Source: Trogon surrucura
Lineage: Eukaryota > Chordata > Aves > Trogoniformes > Trogonidae
Direction: 5' to 3'
DNA: 64,000 bases
Assembly (NCBI GenBank): GCA_020746105.1
Contig: CM036617.1
Coordinates: forward strand, 158,666,912 to 158,730,911
Shown one piece after another: positions 1 to 12,500 of the stretch (positions within the stretch are counted from its first letter, which is position 1; each line of letters opens with the position of its first letter). A program made the translations under genes and the position numbers. The notes below the pieces were generated by a model. It worked only from the letters and a program-made list of their open reading frames with translations. It was not told the DNA's origin and did no database searches.

Positions 1-527
1 CATGACTCTCCCACAGCAAGGCCAGGAGAACATGGAAATCTTACTCTTCCCCTCTGAAATTTATAAGAGCCCTGCAAGGCAGGCTTTCTCTGTGAGGGTC
101 ACCACGTTCTGTAATTTGTTCTCAACTTGGTTAAAAATAGAATGAATCTGTTAGTCATCTGAAAGCTTTTGCGACTGTTGCCCTGAGGCTACAGAAACAA
201 GATGAAAGGAAGAATATTGGAAGAATTACATGCATCTGAGCAACTGTTTCAGGCTCTCTAAAAGCCGAAACTCAGTGGCTTACTCAGTCTTTGGCAGGAT
301 ATCTCTATAGCCAAAGGGCTAGAAACACATTTCTTTCAAATGGAAGCTTGGATTCCATACAGAATGACTCTGTCATTCATGCTACATAAATAAATTCCAC
401 AGGTAGGATCTGAACTCCTGTTACTTCTCATTTATACAGTACTTTGCATAAGAATATATCAGTGCCAGTAAGAACTCTGGAGGAATTGCAAGGAAAATAA
501 TAAATGATTCCATCACTGAAAAGCTAC
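1..527 (-). other. KIAA1549: Intron 17 (3' part outside window)
   Basis: Begins with donor GTAGCTTTTC at 527 reading leftwards. I see no further exon with a suitable phase-2 acceptor and no recognisable repeat. Confidence 0.7.
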
Positions 528-580
528 CTTGGTAGGAGACCTGGTGCTGTTGGCGGAGTCATTCCAAATTCCACGTATCT
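528..580 (-). CDS. KIAA1549: KIAA1549 exon 17, 53-bp exon
   Basis: Found by searching for the sequence that follows NNPC in the family. It lies between acceptor CTTCTGACAG and donor GTAGCTTT, phase 0 to 2, and encodes [17 protein letters not shown] plus two bases. The remembered human segment is RYEDYGMTPPTGPLPR. Later C-terminal exons are not recognisable in 1-527 and must lie to the left. Confidence 0.85.
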
Positions 581-3500
581 CTGTCAGAAGAATGAAAAAA
601 AACCCCAAATTAAAATAAAAATGCATACCCTGGGAATTCCACTATCAGCCTTTTCAGTGATGAACGGCAGAACTCACTAGGCCTGGATGTGTGACTTGAT
701 TACAGTCATAAGAGCTTAGTTTTACAAACCCAGAACTACAAGAAGATCTGGGAATCACTGCTACAGTGGGGCAGCACTCTCTCCTGTCTGATCAGTCTTA
801 ACTCAAAACCCTTTCAAAAACAGTTTCTCTCACTTGTGGAAGATCAACGGCTGCTCCAATGTCTACTTAGCTTAAAACTTCCAGCAAACTAAGCTTTGCA
901 TTTGGAAATCTCTTTGTACCTCAGCAGCATCAGACTGCAGCAGAGACACCATAGGGCTCAGACTCAACAGTCCAATGGCATTATGAAACTTGTACTGAAT
1001 TATTGTGCAACTCGAGATGACCTAGAAGATTATCTGTGTGTCTCAGTGCTGCATAAAATGCAAGAAAAGAGACACAGAAATACTGCCTCCCTATTCCTCA
1101 CCTCCTGAAAGCACTTGGATATGCTGCTGAAAAATATGACCTAAGACCAATCATTCTTTTTTCATTGTCAGAATATGAACTGGCATGTATATTTTTTAAA
1201 AAAATAAGTAAAGACTCTTGGACATAGTAAGACTTATCTGTGAAGGATCATAATTGAGAAGAACAGCAAAGATATCTTGAAGGAGAATTCCTGTCTTCTC
1301 CTGCGGTTGGGATAGGAAAAGAATTGAATTCATCACCTTGTGACAGTGACTTCTGAATTCTCCTCGTTCTAGAAACTGTTCCACATTTGTACTAAGTCTT
1401 GACAGCAAGGGCATGACAACAGTGCTCAACTGGTGCTACCTACCTACCCAGAAACACCTTTTAAATTGCATCACTCACATTACATGGGTTGTTTACTGCC
1501 TGAGTTGGACCATAAGGTGATCCCCACTGGGTGCATGTGGTTCCCCTCCCTGCTCGAGCAGGACTGTTGTTTACCGGCTGCCCTGCAGAGACCCCAGGAG
1601 GCGTGATGGCCGTGGAATTGGCTGCTTGGCTGCTGGGAGCCACCAGTGCAAAAGCATCATCCAGCAGCGAGTGCATGGTTTGTCGAGCCTCTTCAATGGA
1701 TGGCTGGGGCGGGACGTACTGGGAGACTGGGTGGGAAGGCAAACCAGGGAACTTCCCCAAATCGGCTGATGATGACGTCTGAGGTTCAGGAGGCAAGTCT
1801 GGATCAGACTGGAGGGAAACGGAAAGAAGGTGAAGGGCAGCCACAGAGAAGAACTAACCAGCCAGAAGCCAAGCCCCTGTTGGCCTTAATTCTAAGCTAT
1901 ATTTTCTTTGCCAGAAGCACAATGAGATAAATGGCACAAGTGCTGGTGCTGGACAAAATCTACCCCTTACTCTCCCCACTTGTGCATGCACATACATAAC
2001 GCCAGCTGTTCAAATACTTCACTCAGTGTGATCTGAAAGACTCTGATCTCAGATAAAGCAGTGGAGCTTTGTGCAGGAGTTACTCAGCTGTAACAGAAAT
2101 CTTGTGGTTTGCAAGCACATAATGAAGTCATGGAAGTCATGCAGAGAGTGTTTAACTCCACCTAGAAAAAATACAATCAGCTCTGTCTACATCTTTGACT
2201 TCTCTGCAGCTTTTGCAGTTCTGAGAAATTAAGTTAGTCTTTAGTTTACAACCGACTACCATCAGTAGTAATATTAAACAATTATTTCCTCCTAGAAAAA
2301 CACACAAGAGGAACTAAGTGGTTACCTGTATGGAACTTGAACTCAGCTGCATCACCTGAACAGGATTCACAAAAGTGCTTCACAGCAGCAATACCCAAGG
2401 CACACATCACGACTACTGCCTGGGGTCTTACCACATGGGCTTACTGTTCATCAGTAACAGGAAATTAAACGAGCTTTGCAGTAGCAGACTTAATATCAAG
2501 GTTCATTCTTACTACTGCATGCAGACTGCAAAATCAGTCGTCAAGACGCAAAAGCCTCTACTTCCTCAGGAACTTATCATTCTTAGTACTATCTCACTAC
2601 AGATGCCAAAGGGGGTGAGCTTGCTGTGTGACATGTCTTAATTAAACAGCTTCAGAGGATAATTCATTCTTCTGCAGCATGACAGTTAAATCACCACACT
2701 CTTATTTGAAGGTAGAAGGAAACCGCAGAAATTGACACTGTACTCACCTGACTGTATATGCAGCTAATGGTAAAATTCTTACACCATCTTTCAAGATGAA
2801 AACTGCCTGTGGTTTTCCAATATTGGCATTAAGCTTAGTAAAATCTGCTTAGAAGTCATTAAAGGATGCCCAAATACAGTTTGTGACATGGATATGATTG
2901 AATGCAAGCATTCTCCAGCGTCTTTGCCTTTTTCAGACAGGAAACAAAACTAATTTTCAAGACACTGTGCTAGAATCGTTTCAAGTTACTGCAGTATAAA
3001 GACATGTTTCTCTTTCATTAATAATTAATTCCAACACCTTAAAAATGAGAAAATTTCTCATATAAGGAACTGAGTCTTCCACTCTGTGAGAGCAAAGAAT
3101 GAATTTTTCTGTAACATATGAACATACAACATCCAGCAAATTGGACTAGAGTAAAACTGTGTTCAAGATATCGCAGAACATGCCAAGCACACTTTCATGT
3201 GCATAATACAGTGGCATTAATGAAAATAAGGTTTTGGTTCTTGGCCTCTTTACTATCAAGGAATACTTGGCAGAAATCTGCTGCTTAGCACCGACAGACT
3301 GCCAATGAAATCCTTTGTTTCATGTTCATTTAAATGCTAACCACATGTGACTGAAACTAGCCATGTAGATCATAGTTGGAAGGCCAGGAACTCCCTAATG
3401 TCACAACTGTCATTACAATTATCAGAACATTCCTGTCATTCAAGAGACATACATACAATATATGCAGAATTATTGACTCCTGGAGGCCTTTTGTATGTCC

Positions 3501-6500
3501 CATCACTGTCAGTTGTGATTAACCTGTCCTTTTCTGCATCAATAGGACTTCCATTTATCTGATGTCGCCGGCGCTGCTTGGGAGAACGTTTTGCACGAGA
3601 ACTTAGTAGGAGGAAAAAAAAAGCAGAGAGATAGATCAAAAAACCAAACAAACAAACAAGAAAAAGGTAATGACATTCCTTTTCGCAATTTTTATTTCTT
3701 TTGCAATTTTTCTTCTCATTCCACTCAAGGTTGAACTCCTCTGCCCATTCCCTACAAGTCACCCTTGCCTCAAGCCCTGCTACTCTTTTCCCTGTTTTTC
3801 ACGTCAGTCCCATTAGTCAGCCTCAAGTCTTTCTCCTCAAGCTTCTCCAAACAACATTCTCATTATGAGCTCTCCAAACTCTCCCATCCCTCCCTCAGAT
3901 TCTTCCGAGTGCCACCTCCCTTCGACATTTATCTTTCAAAGCTGTCCGTACTTCAGCCCTGTGCCACTGCCTCTCCAGACCCCCGAGACCAACGCCTGAC
4001 ACACTTGCAGGACACACCACACTGCCAACAAGGTTTTGTGCTTGGCACATTGGGCTTAACCCTACCAGGCAAACCAGCTGAGGAACCCAGGTAGCTGGAG
4101 AAAAGCTACTTCCGATCACTGCGGAAGCAGTGACAGGTTACCAGTGCTCCAGGAACAAAGTGCCAGTATTCATAAGCCCTAAACAGAGCCCAGGGAAGAC
4201 TTTTGCTGAAAACACAAGGCCAAGAAGATAGATCCGTGAGGCTGACAAATGTGAGTCACTACCCGGAGGGGAAAAAGGTATCTCATTGATTTGTGAATTT
4301 GCCTTTAAAATTCAGAATCTTCATGCTTTTTAAGTTGTTCAAGGGATTCCTTATTTTGCATGTTTCCCCATCTTTACAAAAATATTACTTCTCGCAGCTT
4401 ATATTTTCTGTATCTTTTTTAGTGTTTATATTTCAAGTTTGATCCCTCTACACCATAAAAGATTTTTTTAAACAAATGCAAGCAAATACTAAATTGTTTT
4501 AAGACAGTTTTCATACATTTGAGTTTCTTTATCAAGAACTCACTACTGAGAACTTTTAAAAGAATCTGAAAACAAAAGCATACTGGTAAATATCAACATA
4601 AGTAAAAATGTTTACAACAACCCAAACCTTTTCACCTAGGTAACTCAGATTCAACGAGTGATCAAAATGCTTTTAAGCTCTGAGAGTTCCAAAGTACAGT
4701 TTTGATGTACTTTCGACACCGACCCAAAAAGAGAATTGTGGTATTCCATTTTTTAAATCCCTACCTCTTTCTGGGCTCTATGAAGACAGTAGGTACACTG
4801 CCTCCAGGGTCCAAGATCTTGTCAATCTGCATCTGTGCCTTGCGATATATTCTGTGCTGTTCTTTGGAGTCAACCACCACCACATCATCCACCACTGGGA
4901 ATTCATAGTGCCCTTTGCGCTTGGCACGAAGACGAATCTTATTGCGGTGATGCTCAATCTCAGATTTATGCCTCAGAGCTGTTTGTATCTTAAAGAAGAG
5001 GGGGGGGGGGAAGAAATCAACCACATTTTCCATTTGTAATTTTTGCAAATAGAACTTTTTGCTGCTCTTCTGTAAATCACTCCTTCTCACCTCCCTGACT
5101 GCCCCTACTACCCTCCTCTGCCAAATCTCTGACGGATTAAAATAAGTCATGCAATTTGTAGACACACTTTCCTTCTTGGATATTTTGCAGTATCTCCTTT
5201 GTCTCCCCGGGCAGATGTACTATTATACACAACAGAATTCCCTGCACAGCAGGTACAATTAGAGACACATGGCAGTTTGTTAACAGAAGGCAGGAGGAAC
5301 ACAACAAACTCATGCTGTCTTCCAGAAGTGACATTGTTCTGAAAAAAAACCAAGACTAATCAGTATAGGTTATATCTACCTTTTCTTATTAAATAGAGAT
5401 ACATTTGATCTATAGTGTTGAAGTCCATCACCCATTCCCTTTACTGACCTTTGTCACGTAAGAAGCAAGAACTTAAATGTTAATTGAGCTCATAACTTGG
5501 TGCCTCTGCTGAGCATGAGAGGCCACCAAAAGCTATGCAGAAATGTAGCAGCAATACAAGGGCCCAGGTCCCTAGATGAACATGGTGTGATCAGCTCTAT
5601 GACTTCTTGCAGGCTGAGTTTTCATGCCTTTTTTTTCAAATTCCCTGGAGTGCACCTCATGATCTGGGGAAAGCTACTTTAACACCACACTTTTAAGTCC
5701 TGGCCGATGAGACTCAATGAAATTATTCTTATCAATGGAAAACAGTTGGGCACCAGATCAAGTACGCTCTGCCTGTGCTGGACTAATTCTGGAACACATC
5801 TGCAGCAGTGAATTAGAAACAAAATAATTGATTTTTGTGTCTTCTTTCATGAAAATTCCCCAAAACCATAAAACGGATACAAACCAGACTTACTGTTCAC
5901 ATTTATGGTTATGTTGCCTGCCCATATAATCAGATTTCTGTTTTGTGGCTTCTCTTGCCTACGTATGCTAGATATATGTATCTACCTCTCTTCCATAAGG
6001 TACTCAGAAACACAGTATCTTAACACAGTTAAAAGTTTCAGTAATCTTCCACTCAAAATGATGAGAAGATGCCATCTTACACCGAGTACAAAACCAGGAC
6101 GCAGTACCTGGTACTGTCAGACAGCCCACGATGTGGTTTTACAGCGTATTACCTTCTCTCCTAATGCCCCAGGTCTGCTCATATTCTGCTAACAGTAACC
6201 TGAGCCTCAGAGAAAGCAGGAAGTTTCTGTATGTTTACTGTCAGATAAAGACATCTAAAGTTGGAAGCAATAAATGTGCAGCAAATTCACAACCCAGAAT
6301 GTCTTGAGATAATGTTTGTACAACCCACATCCTGAGCTGCTGAAAAGTCAAAAGAATGGTGTAGAATGAAAAACAAGGTGGTCCAGACATTCCAATTCTC
6401 ACATATTAATTAACACAACTCTCGTCAGTCATATCCTGATGACTAGCAAAAGGATGGTAACACAAGGTACCCTGACTATCAAATTTGCTCCTCTCTCTGC

Positions 6501-9500
6501 ATTTAAGTTTTGATTTAGGTATCTCTTAAAAATAGATCAGATTATCTCTGGATGGAAACAAGATTATTCCTGTGGCTTGTCAAAATCCAACCCCTCAGGA
6601 ACTAACAAGGAACCCCTGATAACAAGAAACGGGATACTTTTCACTTCCCCCTTGGCTGGGCATATAGTCCTTCGCAAACCCTCAAAGCACTTTAAAAATA
6701 CCTCTTTATTAATTTTGTTGGTCTCCGCTACTCGATCAGAAAGCACTGAGTTCTGAACAGGAGGTGCTGCCATCGGTTGCATAGCAATCAGCTGGATCTT
6801 GCTCGGGACCCGTCTGCTGGCATCTGAGGAACGTGACATCCTATCCACGTGTTCGAAGATAGAGGCTGAGGAGTGCTGCTCGTTTCCACTGCTGGTCTGA
6901 GGAGGTCCTAAATCACCAGAAAAAATACAGAGTAAAGTAGTGCTGTTAGGGCTACCTCAGTCAAATGTTAAGCTCTACAGATGCTGTACTACAAGACTAT
7001 GCCATGATTCCCATCTGTGTTTAATTTGCCCTATAGGCCTTCCAGCTGATTCATATTTAGCATACAACAAGCTTACCCAGTGGTTTGCAAATTATAAACA
7101 TTTTTCCATTATATTTCCAGAAGGTGAGCTGTCATTCTTTATTTCGGTAAATCAAGCTCTTGGCATTTGCAAACCCCCCAAAATCTCAATCTACTTTTCT
7201 CCATAAAAAAGTTGTTCAAGTACATATTGCTAATGGTTCCTCTTATCAGTACTTAAGGAGATGTAAATTCCTCAGAGGTTCAGAGAGCAATAAGATAGGA
7301 GTGAGATATATATATATGATATATATATATGAACCAAACAGAACCCCCCTCAGAAATCCACACAAAACACGAAAAAATTTACAGATATTTCACTAATTAC
7401 AGTGTTTAAAGCACTGTTTCCTTCTCTGTGACAGGTTGAACAATTAACACAGTAAATAAGCAAGCTGCACAAATATTTCCCTGTTGAAATTTGGTTAGAA
7501 ACTCAAATACAATCAGCAAAAGACACTATGGAAACCAATACACATAAAAGTTGCCACCCTGGTCCCGTCAGCAGTTAATCCCTTCAAGAGAAATGGGTCA
7601 ACTCCCTAAAAAGACTTGAAATCTTTAGGATCACCCCAGTGGTTTGCAGTTAAGAACATACTTAAGTATTTTGTTACTGAAGCTAGGCCTACAACAGGAA
7701 CAGTTATGTGGAAAAACTACTGAAGACTTGCAAAATGTCTTTTGTCTCTTCCACATGGTAACACCACAAATTCTCAAACTGTTTTTCACCAGGAAATATA
7801 AGCAGTAAGAGATTAAGATTCTTGAGTTTTTTTACGGAGCAACACAACAGAGGAATGTAGTCCCACATCCTTGCACAGATTTCTGATAATAGGCTATGGT
7901 TCTCAGATTCAAATCAGAAGTAGAATCCGGTTTGATTTCAATACAGAATCAATTCTTGATCAGCCTGATCCAACTCTAACAGACAAGAAAACAGCTGCTG
8001 CTCTGATCCATTTGCAACACATGTTGGTAATGAAGGATATGGATCAGAAGAGGAGTGAATGCTATCTGCTGTAGATGACAGCAGATGACTTGCTCCTTTG
8101 CTTCCCTCTTGCAGAACAAAAAGGCACCAGCAGAAAGAATGAAGGGTACACTTCATATTCACAGAAGACGACTTCTGGGCTGGAAAGCAATCTGGCAACA
8201 AGCTGAGCAAAATTCTTATTTTTCATACTTCTTAAACTTGATCAATGCAAATCAAATTTACACATTTATAAATGTTATGCATCATTTATAAATGTGACTT
8301 TCCTATACATGTGCTTAAAAAGAAGGTAAACTTTTCCACTCAGTATCTTAGTGAAACATAGACCCTAAAGGAAATGTATCTATGTTTTCTGTAACTATTT
8401 ATATGATTTTTACCATGTCATCTTCGTGCATTTCTCAGACGCCTGCAAGCATTGCCTCCCAGAGGGGCACAAAAATCCCTCAGAGTGATCCTGTAGCGCA
8501 ACAGAAATCTGAACTTTTGCATCCATCTTTCCCATTTTCCCCTTTACATTACTATTTTTTTCCAACCTTTCCAGTCTAATAGCAGCTATCAAAGCTCACT
8601 GACCTCCAACATAAAAATATAAGGTAATTTTCGTATTACTTAGTTACCAATGTCCACTATACTGAATTATGCTGAGCATTCACTCTGAATCTTAATAATT
8701 TCATCAATAACCTTTTTTTTTTTGCACACCTAAACAAGTGCTTGGAAGAGGCCTCTTAACTGAAACCCTTCTTAAACTCATTTTGTAAAACATCAGAAGT
8801 CCCACTGTCAAATTCTAGTAAGGCTCTACGTAACATCATATGTTACCCTCTTTTGCAAAAACACGCACAACGTCCTCCCTCTCTAAGCTGCATTTGACCT
8901 TTAAATTCTATCTGTGTGCACACACTGAATGCGCCTATCAATACAAACCAAGATGGAAGTATAGTAAAGTAGGCAAGAAAGCCAGGGACTGCACAGTGCT
9001 GTACACATACAACAAATGGAGAAATGGTTTCTAACTCAACACATGAATGAGCAGCTTTAGACGTTTTGACGGAGTGAACAAGAACAGTTTCTCATTTCAA
9101 AGTTCTTATACTACATTATTGTCCATGGTTAGAAAAATCTTCCTTACAATGCTATCAGATGGCACTATATGAATGAAATTTTGATCTCAGACTAGACAGC
9201 TGGGGCTGAAAAATAATGGAGAGAAATTAATACCCAAATACTGGGCAGAACATGTTTAAACAACCAGTCCATATAGGTCACATGTCAGGTTCAACGTTTA
9301 TCACTGTTCCCTGGGTTGGAACTACTATATTAACTGAAACATCAGGAAAATAAGCTGTTCTGTAGGAAGCTAAGATTTCATATAGAAACCAATACAGTTG
9401 AAGAAAGAGGAAGGTTGTTGCTTCCTCTTGAAATAAAACCATGAGATAAACCGATCAAGGTGCATAAAGTCAATCCATAATCAGGTAAAGTCAACTGGAA

Positions 9501-12500
9501 TCTTCCACTGATTCACTGGTATTTGAATCATGCCAGAATATGCAGTTTCAGAGAAATTTCACACAGTTTCTTTGTATCCCAGAAAATTATGTCCCTAGAA
9601 TGCAGCTGACGACTCCTATTACTTACTTGTACAAACCCAACAACAGAATGCATCACAGCCAGCCTTATATCCATCCTTCTCTACTATTATAAGATGCAAA
9701 CTGCCATCAGAGGACTCAGTCCTTAATTTATCACTGGATATGGTATGCATTATCAAAGACACTGTCAGCTTTCTCCTGCTCCATCTTTGCTATGTCTCAG
9801 TCCCGACCAGCAAAACACCAGTTGATCAGAAAATATCTGTGTTTCTTTGCAGGTAGGTTGGTTTGTCTCAGGCTTCCAGTACAGACAGTAACTCTAACAA
9901 TGTCTCTAACTTGTTTATACAAAGCTAGTTTCAGGACCAACAGCTGCCTCAGTTTAGCTTCTTTCACAGTAATGTTTTCCATGATTTGAAAGAATTGGAG
10001 GAAATTAGAAAAACATGCCTAAATTGGATGACTATAATTTGTATTCCTGAGATTTTTTTTTGTATTTCAATAGCTCGAAAGCAATTTTGCTTTTTAAACT
10101 CAGAAGACAAATCCTTCCATCCTCAAGATATAATTGCACCACCCCAGCACCTCTATTCATATTTGTTCTCAACTACCAGCTCTAGTTACTTACCCACTCT
10201 GTTTGCTCCTGACAACAGAAAGAAAAAAGAAGAGACAACACAATAATTATTACAAATAGTTCAGCTGGAATGGCAACTAACAAAAAAACCAAAACAACCC
10301 CAGAGCAGTAAGATGATTTCATTTACTTCTGAATAAAATGCATGAACTTGGATCAAACTGCCAAGCCTCAGCTGCACAAAAAGGGAGCTGAATCTGCCAT
10401 TTAACAGAGAGCTCTCTGCAAACAGTGCCTCCAACTCTGAACGCTAAAAATAGTCCCTATGATTACCAAACTAGAGGCACCAATTGCTGAAAAGAAGTAT
10501 ATTTGATCCAGTAAGGGCATGACAGGTAAAAAGGACACATTTTACACAATATCCTTGCTGCCTTTGTCAGATACTTTAGGTGCAGCAATACCTAACGCTT
10601 TCACACCAAAAGAAAAACACCAAAAGGAAAAACCTTACATGGAAATTTTAAGCCAGATGGAAAATGAAGAGACAAAAATTGGATTTCCTGGGTAAGAAAC
10701 AGGAGAGCACTAAATCAGGGCAAGAGAATTGAAGTCAGATAGGTTAGAGCAACTCATAAACCATCCCGAGATGAGCTCTGTCATAGCTTAACTTTTTCCA
10801 ATGTATTTACTTGGTCATGACCTCTGGTCCTTAGAGCAAATCTAAGACACCGAAAACAAATAAAGCATCAGTACAGTACCTTCTTTTTGTAAATTGTGTA
10901 AAGTACATACAGCATCCACTGCCTGCTGTGTCGTTAGGAGGTATAACTTCTCACATTAGAGGGTTCCGTGCTTCGTTTTCTTACATGTTCGTTAAAAACG
11001 AAAGCTTGCTCCACCACCCTTGCTCTTTCAGGAGTAGTCCACATTATGGAAGTTTAAGAGTCACACATTATTTAACTTGTGGTTTAGCCACCCAAGAGCT
11101 AGCCATTTATATAAACTATCTTACATACGCCTCAATCTTATTTCTCCAACACAAGCAAAACCTGAAGGTTGTCTGCTATGATCTGAATTTCCCTGGCACT
11201 GCATTCCTCAGAGGTCGTCTCTCCATCTCAGCTGGTGTTTCAGGGAGTACGTGGGAAAACATTCAATATACCAACAAGTGCTCACAATGTGGTCACTATT
11301 TTTTTTCTTCTCAGTTTCTGCTGCTGTCAAGGCCATGTGTATTAAGAACAGATGGGGATAGCACAAACTCCTTTACCATATATTCAGTATCAGAGCTTTC
11401 TTTAGGAAGACTACTGTGATTTAAGAGAAAGTTCTGGTAACTAAAACCTCAAGCAAGGAGGCAAGCCATCTAAACTCCAAAGGCTCTCAAGAAACACACT
11501 TACTGTTTGTGTTGGCACAGGTAACCACTCACTTTTAAACGGGAAAAGAATTTAAAAGAATGCTTTTAACTTAAAATCAGAAAGTGGTTTTGCAGTATTT
11601 TATCAACCTTTCAGTGAGGAAAGAAATAACTCTTAGGGTACCTCCAAGACAAGACAAGTGGTGGCACTTTAACAGGAAGATGGTTCTTTACAAAAAAAAA
11701 ATAAATCACTGTTATTAATGTATTAGCACAGGAATTTCATCTTTCTAAAACACAATTATGAAGCCATTTTCATGTCTGAATTAGAATTTCTTTATACATT
11801 TTTTATTTCTCTGGTCTCCTTTTCTTAAGCTCACTTTTTTGTAGTTACAGGCGCATACCCATGCTTCATCAAGGCCTGTTGTGACCTCTACTGCCCATGC
11901 AACTGTCTGCAAGATCACTACCATGAGAGCCACAACTAGTCCTAAATGGAAAGAGGTTTGCCAGAGGTGTGTGGGAGAGAAAAGGAGGGAAGATTATTTC
12001 CTGCTAAGCCATTAGTTTCAAAAGCTTGCTGGAATGAAAAGAACGTGTGGATCTTCAGTTTCAACGGAAGAAATTAAACCAAAACAGAAGAAATTAAACG
12101 AAAAAGGAGAGGAAGAAAATTTTCTGAGACACAAACCAGAAAAATTAGCAGCCAAAGATGAGTTTAGAAAAGTTACTGCGCTAGATTAACTCTTCAACCT
12201 GAGTAAAGCACTGCTAGAGCACACAAGAAAAATGAAAAAAAGCTACGAACCTTTCTTCACTGCTCTGCGTGGCTTGCCCTCGTTTGCAACAGTCGATGGT
12301 CTTGCAGTTTCCTCTCCTGTCTCTCTCCCGCTGGATTGTTCACTTGCTGTGGAGTCAGCATCTGATGGCGAAACTCTGTCACAAACATTAAAAAACAAAC
12401 AAACCAATATATAACAGAAGTTTGCAAAGGGGCACGGTTCTCACTCAAAAAGAATCCCGTGCCAAAGTATCTTGTGAAGACTGCTAATGTTTTCCTCTGT

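Noticed and set aside
10928-11419. 163-codon plus-strand frame in intron 12
   Set aside because: Starts with GTG, has no domain, no splice context and ordinary intronic composition.
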